Shown here piece by piece: positions 5,982 through 10,550 of a stretch of DNA of 10,550 nucleotides. Position numbers and translations under genes: made by a program. Source of the DNA: Micrococcales bacterium (GTDB lineage: Bacteria; Actinomycetota; Actinomycetes; S36-B12; UBA10799); NCBI GenBank assembly GCA_023252115.1, contig JAHEXM010000032.1, positions 1-10,550 on the forward strand, read 5' to 3'. Within the stretch, counting starts at the first letter, position 1, and each line of letters begins with the position of its first letter. The notes under the pieces were generated by a model. The model was not told where the DNA came from, did not search any database, and saw nothing but the letters and a program-made list of their open reading frames with translations.

Positions 5982-6731
5982 TTAGCTGATTGCCGCCATA
6001 ATTTCATCCGACACGTCGAAGTTTGCATAGACATTTTGCACGTCATCACTGTCTTCAAGTGCGTCAACTATTTTGAATAACTTGCGCGCGTTGTCCTCAT
6101 CCAGCGGCACCGTAACGCTTGGAAGGAACGATGCTTCGGCAGAGTCATACTCAATTCCGGCATCTTGTAACGCAGTTCTTACTGCTACCAAGTCAGTCGG
6201 TTGACTGACCACTTCGAATGCTTCACCGAGGTCGTTGACCTCTTCCGCACCAGCATCAAGCACCGCGGTCAATACATCGTCTTCGGTGACATCGGCTGCG
6301 GGTACCAGCACCACTCCCTTTCGGGCAAAAAGGTATGAAACGGAACCTGGATCGGCCATAGCGCCGCCATTTCGCGTCATTACCGTACGGACCTCAGATG
6401 CAGCGCGATTTCGGTTGTCAGTGAGGCATTCGACCAATACTGCAACGCCAGCCGGGCCATATCCCTCGTACATGATGGTTTCCCAGTTGGCGCCGCCTGC
6501 CTCGGCACCTGAACCGCGTTTTACTGCGCGCTCGATGTTGTCTAGCGGTACTGAGGTGCGCTTTGCCTTCTGTATTGCGTCATACAGCGTCGGGTTACCC
6601 GCTGGGTCCCCACCGCCGGTGCGTGCAGCGACCTCAACACTTTTGATGAGCTTGGCAAACAACTTTGCGCGGCGAGAATCCTTGACCGCTTTTTGATGCT
6701 TGGTTGTCGCCCATTTGGAATGGCCGCTCAT
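5982..6731 (-). CDS. yebC: YebC/PmpR family protein (TACO1-like)
   Basis: This 249-residue cytoplasmic protein belongs to the YebC/PmpR/TACO1 family. Members have been described as transcriptional regulators (Pseudomonas PmpR) and, more recently, as ribosome-associated factors helping translation of proline-rich stretches; which applies here cannot be told from the sequence. The signature N-terminus [15 protein letters not shown], the core [20 protein letters not shown] (87-106) and the C-terminal [16 protein letters not shown] (225-240) are all intact, and the length is typical. The ATG overlaps the pdxT stop as ATGA, with AAGGGA ahead of it in the pdxT end, so it is probably co-translated with pdxT. 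About 135 nt of AT-rich sequence without a clear terminator follow before the next promoter. Confidence 0.96.
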   Translation of the reverse strand: MSGHSKWATTKHQKAVKDSRRAKLFAKLIKSVEVAARTGGGDPAGNPTLYDAIQKAKRTSVPLDNIERAVKRGSGAEAGGANWETIMYEGYGPAGVAVLVECLTDNRNRAASEVRTVMTRNGGAMADPGSVSYLFARKGVVLVPAADVTEDDVLTAVLDAGAEEVNDLGEAFEVVSQPTDLVAVRTALQDAGIEYDSAEASFLPSVTVPLDEDNARKLFKIVDALEDSDDVQNVYANFDVSDEIMAAIS

Positions 6732-7333
6732 GCCTGTCCCTTCACGATGTCCACGAACAACGAGTGGATCCGACGATCGTCAGTCAACTCTGGGTGAAAT
6801 GCAGTTGCCAGATTGCGGTCTTGTCTCACAGCCACGATCCTACCGACGGCCGAATTGTCGGGGATGCTTGCAAGAACTTGCACCTTGTCACCAATTGATT
6901 CAACCCATGGTGCGCGAATAAATATGCCGTGGAACATTGGTTGGCCAATGCATGCGATGTCGAGGTCTTGTTCAAACGAGGCGACTTGGCGACCAAATGC
7001 ATTTCTGCGCACTGAAATATCAATGCAGCCAATCGTTGCTTGCCCGGGGACGCCATCAAGCACTTCGCGCGCGACCAGAACCATTCCGGCGCACGATCCA
7101 TAGACCGGCAATCCGTTGCTGACTGCTTGTACCAGTGGTTCGAGAAGGCCAAGGTCTGAGGCGAGTTTGCTGATGGTGGTTGATTCACCGCCTGGAATCA
7201 CCAAACCGTCCAGGGCAGTGAGTTCTTCTGCCTTGCGTATCGCTCGCACTGTGGCGCCGCACTCGTTGAGTACAGCGGCATGTTCGCGCACATCGCCCTG
7301 AAGCGCGAGAACCCCGATTGTTGGTGCGGTCAC
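6728..7333 (-). CDS. pdxT: Pyridoxal 5'-phosphate synthase glutaminase subunit PdxT
   Basis: PdxT is the class-I glutamine amidotransferase that releases ammonia from glutamine and channels it to PdxS for vitamin B6 (PLP) synthesis by the DXP-independent route. The 201-residue protein starts with the family's [13 protein letters not shown] (6-18), has PGGEST at 47-52, the nucleophile Cys81 in GSCAGM, and His180 and Glu182 in AFHPEL, completing the catalytic triad. The start is GTG, 3 nt after the pdxS stop (TAG GGC GTG); no good ribosome-binding site fits, suggesting coupling to pdxS. No in-frame ATG is available near the family start, so the GTG is accepted. Confidence 0.97.
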   Translation of the reverse strand: MTAPTIGVLALQGDVREHAAVLNECGATVRAIRKAEELTALDGLVIPGGESTTISKLASDLGLLEPLVQAVSNGLPVYGSCAGMVLVAREVLDGVPGQATIGCIDISVRRNAFGRQVASFEQDLDIACIGQPMFHGIFIRAPWVESIGDKVQVLASIPDNSAVGRIVAVRQDRNLATAFHPELTDDRRIHSLFVDIVKGQA

Positions 7334-7336
7334 GCC

Positions 7337-8227
7337 CTAATTACCGCGCTCAGCAAACCGAAGCGGAACGGGACTCTCTTCAACGTTTATTCCGACCATT
7401 GCCTCGCCGAGTCCACGAGACACCTTGGCAATGACGTTGGGGTCGTCGTAGTGAACAGTCGCTTGGACGATTGCTGCAGCACGTTCGGCTGGATTGCCCG
7501 ACTTGAAGATGCCTGAACCGACGAAAACGCCCTCGGCCCCAAGCTGCATCATCATCGCGGCATCGGCTGGCGTGGCGATTCCACCTGCCGTGAACAAGAC
7601 GACAGGAAGTTTGCCGTTCTCGGCAACCTCTGCCACGAGGTCGTACGGGGCCTGTAAGTCTTTGGCTGCTGCGTACAGCTCGTCCTTGTTCATCGTCGTT
7701 AGACGTCGAATCGCGCCACCAATGGATCGCATATGCGTTACCGCATTCGAAACATCTCCCGTGCCAGCTTCACCCTTGGAACGAATCATTGCCGCGCCCT
7801 CATTGATGCGTCGAAGGGCTTCACCAAGATTTGTCGCACCGCAAACAAACGGCACCGTGAACTGCCACTTATCGATGTGGTTCGCGTAGTCGGCAATTGA
7901 AAGCACTTCAGATTCATCGATGTAGTCAACGCCAAGTGATTCAAGGACTTGAGCTTCGACGAAGTGGCCGATGCGTGCCTTGGCCATCACGGGGATGGTG
8001 ACGGAGTTGATGATCTCGCCGATCATGTCTGGATCTGACATCCGCGAGATGCCACCTTCGGCACGAATATCAGCTGGCACCCGCTCCAATGCCATTACCG
8101 CAACGGCGCCGGCATCTTCAGCAATCTTGGCCTGCTCAGCGTTGACAACGTCCATGATGACGCCGCCTTTGAGCTGTTCGGCCATGCCTCGCTTGACGCG
8201 CAACGTTCCTGTCGTCGACTCGCTCAT
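7337..8227 (-). CDS. pdxS: Pyridoxal 5'-phosphate synthase lyase subunit PdxS
   Basis: PdxS condenses ribose 5-phosphate (or ribulose 5-phosphate), glyceraldehyde 3-phosphate and PdxT-derived ammonia into PLP; it forms a dodecamer of TIM barrels decorated by PdxT. The 296-residue sequence is a clear full-length member. Asp26 (GGVIMDV), the ribose-binding Lys83 ([14 protein letters not shown]) and Lys151 ([12 protein letters not shown]) correspond to D24, K81 and K149 of the Bacillus enzyme. The phosphate-binding loop [13 protein letters not shown] (212-224) and [11 protein letters not shown] (233-243) are intact. ATG at 8227 is 24 nt from the previous gene. A possible -10 box 6 nt before the ATG suggests an own promoter. 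Confidence 0.98.
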   Translation of the reverse strand: MSESTTGTLRVKRGMAEQLKGGVIMDVVNAEQAKIAEDAGAVAVMALERVPADIRAEGGISRMSDPDMIGEIINSVTIPVMAKARIGHFVEAQVLESLGVDYIDESEVLSIADYANHIDKWQFTVPFVCGATNLGEALRRINEGAAMIRSKGEAGTGDVSNAVTHMRSIGGAIRRLTTMNKDELYAAAKDLQAPYDLVAEVAENGKLPVVLFTAGGIATPADAAMMMQLGAEGVFVGSGIFKSGNPAERAAAIVQATVHYDDPNVIAKVSRGLGEAMVGINVEESPVPLRFAERGN

Positions 8228-8233
8228 GCCTTT

Positions 8234-8262
8234 ATCGTAGGGGCAGGCGGCTCAGCGGTCGA
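8234..8262 (-). promoter_or_regulatory. Possible promoter of pdxS-pdxT-yebC
   Basis: Upstream of pdxS the minus strand reads TCGACC, 17 nt, then TACGAT (each 4 of 6 to consensus), with just six bases (AAAGGC) between the -10 box and the ATG. If used, transcription would start at the start codon and pdxS would be leaderless. The -35 half lies inside the end of the preceding gene. AAAGG one base before the ATG is too close to serve as a good Shine-Dalgarno, which favours the leaderless reading. The hexamers are weak matches, so this is tentative. Confidence 0.35.
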
Positions 8263-8803
8263 CCAGGCCTGCAGGCACCGAGTCATCAAGCTCCGCCGAT
8301 TGGGGGTAGGGCGCAGACCCTGCCAATCGAAACCATCGAACCAATCGCTGGCGACGTACCGCGCGGCATGCGCGAACTGCGTCGTTGTAAAAGCGCCGCG
8401 ACATGGCAGCACGATGCACAGATCCACTTAAGTCGCCGATGAGTGCCGAACCGTCGTCCGATTCAGCGATCTCGTTGACATCCTCAGTTGAACCGAATGC
8501 TGCCGCCAATACTCGGGTCAGATCGCTTTCCATTTGCGCACGCTCAATGGGATCCCCTGGAACAGCTCGAGCATTATGTGCTGCTTCCATCAACACCAAG
8601 CTTGTTGCAGGATCCAAAACACCCGACTCGGCAGCCTCGAGTGCACATCCGCTTCGGCGTAGGAATTGAATGTCCATTGAAGAGAAACCGGCTTCCACGC
8701 GGTGGTGGAGTCGATCCAGTCGTCCAGCAGTCATCGACAAATAGATGACGAAGACGATGACAATGACAGCGATGACAACTGCCGGTACGAGCCAGCCGCT
8801 CAC
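8252..8803 (-). CDS. LemA-like single-pass membrane protein of the PIM cluster
   Basis: This 183-residue protein has one hydrophobic helix at about 5-23 and then an Ala/Arg-rich, mostly helical soluble part. The pattern TAGRLDRLHHRVEAGFSSMD (25-44), with RR shortly after, and SRRFYNDAVRACRAVRRQRL (135-154) resembles the LemA layout, in which a helix near the N-terminus is followed by a long bundle ending in AR-x-x-YN-x-x-V. The function of such proteins is unknown. The gene begins with GTG overlapping the pimA stop (GTGA), with GGGAG 6 nt upstream, so it is made together with PimA and PatA. In Mycobacterium the equivalent locus after pimA (Rv2609c) is, as I recall, longer and carries a Nudix domain; no Nudix motif is present here. 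The C-terminus ends soon after FRLAGSAPYPQ. Confidence 0.75.
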   Translation of the reverse strand: MSGWLVPAVVIAVIVIVFVIYLSMTAGRLDRLHHRVEAGFSSMDIQFLRRSGCALEAAESGVLDPATSLVLMEAAHNARAVPGDPIERAQMESDLTRVLAAAFGSTEDVNEIAESDDGSALIGDLSGSVHRAAMSRRFYNDAVRACRAVRRQRLVRWFRLAGSAPYPQSAELDDSVPAGLVDR

Positions 8804-9972
8804 TCGTCACTCCCCATACGACTGAGTCGACCGAGTGTCTGGCCGCTGAGGTCGGCCTGAACTTTCTCGCCACCTGCGGTCACGGATTCATACACGCGCA
8901 CGACATCACGGGCCACCGTTGACCAGTCGAACATTTCTGCGCGACGGGCACCTTCGTCGCTCAGCAATTCGCGTCGGGGCTTGTCCGCAAGCAGACTTAA
9001 CGCCTGACGTGCAAGGTCGGATGAGTCGCCGTTGCGGAATAGGGCGCCGCACGTTCCGTCTTCGAGCACACGAGCAAACGCGTCAATGTCACTCGCTAGA
9101 ACAGGGCACCCCGCCGCCATGGACTCAAGCAGCACAATTCCGAAACTCTCGCCGCCGGTATTCGGTGCCACATACATGTCAACCGACTTGAATGCAGAGA
9201 CTTTGTCGGCGTCACTGATTAGCCCCAAGACCACCACATTGTCGCGGATCGTTGGTGCCAAATGCCGCCGAACGTATTCGACGTCGCCAGGTCCAGCAAC
9301 GAGCAATTGAACGTCGGGACGCTGTGCGACGATTTCGGGCATCGCACCAAGTAACACGTCAAGGCCTTTGCGGTCTTCGTCGATGCGACCAAGAAACAAC
9401 ATCGTCCCGCCTTCGCGCGGATATCCGGGTAGCGGACTTCCCGATGCAAAGTGTTTGCAGGTCACCCCGTTGGGAATGAGGACCGCATCACCGCCGAGGT
9501 GCTCAACGACGGTCTGGCGAGCCTTCTCGCTCACCGCAATGCGTGCATCGATCTTTTCCACGGCCGTCTGCAGAATGAAATAGGCGGCGCTCATCGCGCG
9601 CGATTTCGCCACTGACGAGTGACACGTTGCAACTAATGGCCCACGGGCAACCCAGCACGCCAGCATTGACAGACTGGGTGAAGTTGGTTCGTGAACGTGG
9701 ACAACGTCAAAGTCACCGTCGCGGATCCATCGCCGTACGCGAGTTGCTGATACTGGGCCAATATTTACCCGCGCGACTGACCCGTTGTACGGGACTGGCA
9801 CTGGACGTCCCGCTGAAACCACATAAGGCTCTAGCTCGGTTTCCTCATCAGAGGGAGCAAGGACGCTGACCTCGTGACCCATCTCAAGCAAAGCTTGCGC
9901 CAAGTCACGAACATGCACTTGCACGCCGCCGGGAGCTGTCCAGTCGTACGGGCACACAATCCCAACACGCAT
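8800..9972 (-). CDS. pimA: Phosphatidylinositol mannosyltransferase PimA (GT4)
   Basis: PimA transfers mannose from GDP-mannose to the 2-position of phosphatidylinositol on the inner face of the membrane, the first step to PIMs and lipomannan. The 390-residue protein follows mycobacterial PimA closely: MRVGIVCPYDWTAPGGVQVH at the start with the Gly-rich GGV loop (15-17), PYNGSVAR (61-68), DFDVVHVHEP (87-96), His118 in ATCHSS, the GT-B switch at IPNGV (166-170), the donor-site block FLGRIDEDRKG (193-203) with Arg196, Glu199, Arg201 and Lys202, and the EX7E motif GGESFGIVLLE with Glu275 and Glu283. The Asp/Glu-ending 20-residue C-terminal tail is variable. The ATG overlaps the patA stop by one base (TAATG), and the stop overlaps the next gene. 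Confidence 0.95.
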   Translation of the reverse strand: MRVGIVCPYDWTAPGGVQVHVRDLAQALLEMGHEVSVLAPSDEETELEPYVVSAGRPVPVPYNGSVARVNIGPVSATRVRRWIRDGDFDVVHVHEPTSPSLSMLACWVARGPLVATCHSSVAKSRAMSAAYFILQTAVEKIDARIAVSEKARQTVVEHLGGDAVLIPNGVTCKHFASGSPLPGYPREGGTMLFLGRIDEDRKGLDVLLGAMPEIVAQRPDVQLLVAGPGDVEYVRRHLAPTIRDNVVVLGLISDADKVSAFKSVDMYVAPNTGGESFGIVLLESMAAGCPVLASDIDAFARVLEDGTCGALFRNGDSSDLARQALSLLADKPRRELLSDEGARRAEMFDWSTVARDVVRVYESVTAGGEKVQADLSGQTLGRLSRMGSDE

Positions 9973-10550
9973 TAGTCGAGCTCCTCGCTCGATTTCACGG
10001 CATCGGATTTTGCCAAGCGCGCCTGGTCAAGGTCTGCCAGCCACAGCTTCTGCAACATGTGCCAGTCCTGCGGATGCGCGGAAATGCCTTCTTCGAAGAC
10101 ATGCGCGACCTTCTGGGTGATCTCAGCGACAGCTTGTTCGTATCCCGGCTGTGTACTTGCATCGTCTCCGGTGGGCGCACCTTCTGGGATTGGTATGCGC
10201 GCGTGCATCTTTGCGCACGCGTTGGGCCCGTCATACCAAAGCGTGGCGACGATCAGCGGCGCACCAGTACGCAACGCTAAATAGGCGGGACCCGCGGGCA
10301 TTCTTGTCTCTTCGCCAAACAGCTGCACCGAAATACCCCGCCGGCCGAGGTCGCGATCAGCAAGTAGAGCCACTATCCGGCCCTCATTTCGCAGTTCCTC
10401 GGCCAGCACGTTGACAACCCCAGGTTGCCCCGCCGGGTGAATGCGGATTCCGAGGCTTTCGCGATAGGCCACAAACTTCCGAAACAACTTTTCCGGTTTG
10501 AGTCTTTCGGCGATTGCCGTCAACGGGCCCATGTCCAAGGCACCACAACC
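9972..10550 (-). CDS. patA: Phosphatidylinositol mannoside acyltransferase, PatA-type (partial, N-terminus outside window)
   Basis: This is the C-terminal 192 residues of an LpxL/HtrB-like acyltransferase. In actinobacteria the family member next to pimA acylates the mannose of PIM1/PIM2 with palmitate on the inner membrane face. Visible marks are AIAERLKPEKLFRKFVAYRE, LGIRIHP, the block ALLADRDLGRRGISVQLFG followed by MPAGPAYLALRTGAPL, and the tail HPQDWHMLQKLW typical of the family's C-terminus. The frame is open to base 10550, and the family's HxxxWD box with the catalytic His must lie just beyond the window. A TTG near the edge (10538) is not a credible start, since homology begins earlier. 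The full protein is usually about 300 residues. Adjacency to pimA supports PatA over a lipid A enzyme. Confidence 0.9.
   Translation of the reverse strand, partial: GCGALDMGPLTAIAERLKPEKLFRKFVAYRESLGIRIHPAGQPGVVNVLAEELRNEGRIVALLADRDLGRRGISVQLFGEETRMPAGPAYLALRTGAPLIVATLWYDGPNACAKMHARIPIPEGAPTGDDASTQPGYEQAVAEITQKVAHVFEEGISAHPQDWHMLQKLWLADLDQARLAKSDAVKSSEELD

Overview
The window is a compact, single-strand gene block: every supported gene lies on the minus strand, so transcription runs from high to low coordinates. Gene content and order (patA, pimA, a LemA-like membrane protein, pdxS, pdxT, yebC, a histone-like gene, ruvC, ruvA, ruvB, yajC, secD, secF) match the conserved chromosomal cluster of Actinomycetota (Mycobacterium and Streptomyces have closely related orders). 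The two phosphatidylinositol-mannoside (PIM) enzymes, the many GTG starts, a leaderless-looking promoter and an actinobacterial/Gram-positive type LexA box support this. Base composition is moderate (mid-50s % G+C by eye), lower than Streptomyces or Mycobacterium. That would suit a streamlined aquatic actinobacterium, but this is inference and the genus cannot be named from the sequence.

Region 1 (10550 down to 8252) is envelope lipid synthesis: a PatA-type acyltransferase whose N-terminus lies outside the window, PimA mannosyltransferase, and a small LemA-like single-pass membrane protein, all joined by 1-4 nt overlaps. Region 2 (8227 to 5982) holds the PLP synthase pair pdxS-pdxT, followed by yebC, also with a 3-nt gap and a 4-nt overlap. 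A possible promoter sits just before pdxS.

Region 3 (about 5846 to 5104) is a separate transcription unit: a strong sigma-70-like promoter whose start point would fall on the GTG start codon, a very basic H1-like protein of 215 residues built largely from 14-residue repeats, and a 12-bp perfect hairpin as terminator.

Region 4 (5044 to 2778) is ruvC-ruvA-ruvB, the Holliday-junction resolvasome, coupled by GTGA and ATGA overlaps. Its promoter -10 box lies inside a 14/16 match to the LexA operator, so the operon is very likely SOS-controlled. Region 5 (2703 to 1) is yajC-secD-secF, the accessory part of the Sec translocon, with secF cut by the window edge.

Most of the window is ordinary core genome. 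The parts deserving a second look are the repeat-built nucleoid protein gene inserted between yebC and ruvC, its apparent leaderless expression, the SOS-controlled ruv promoter, and the LemA-like protein of the PIM cluster. I saw no mobile element, CRISPR array, RNA gene or defence system, and no undescribed multi-gene system. No gene-free stretch exceeds 300 bases; the longest are about 175 bases, on either side of the histone-like gene.
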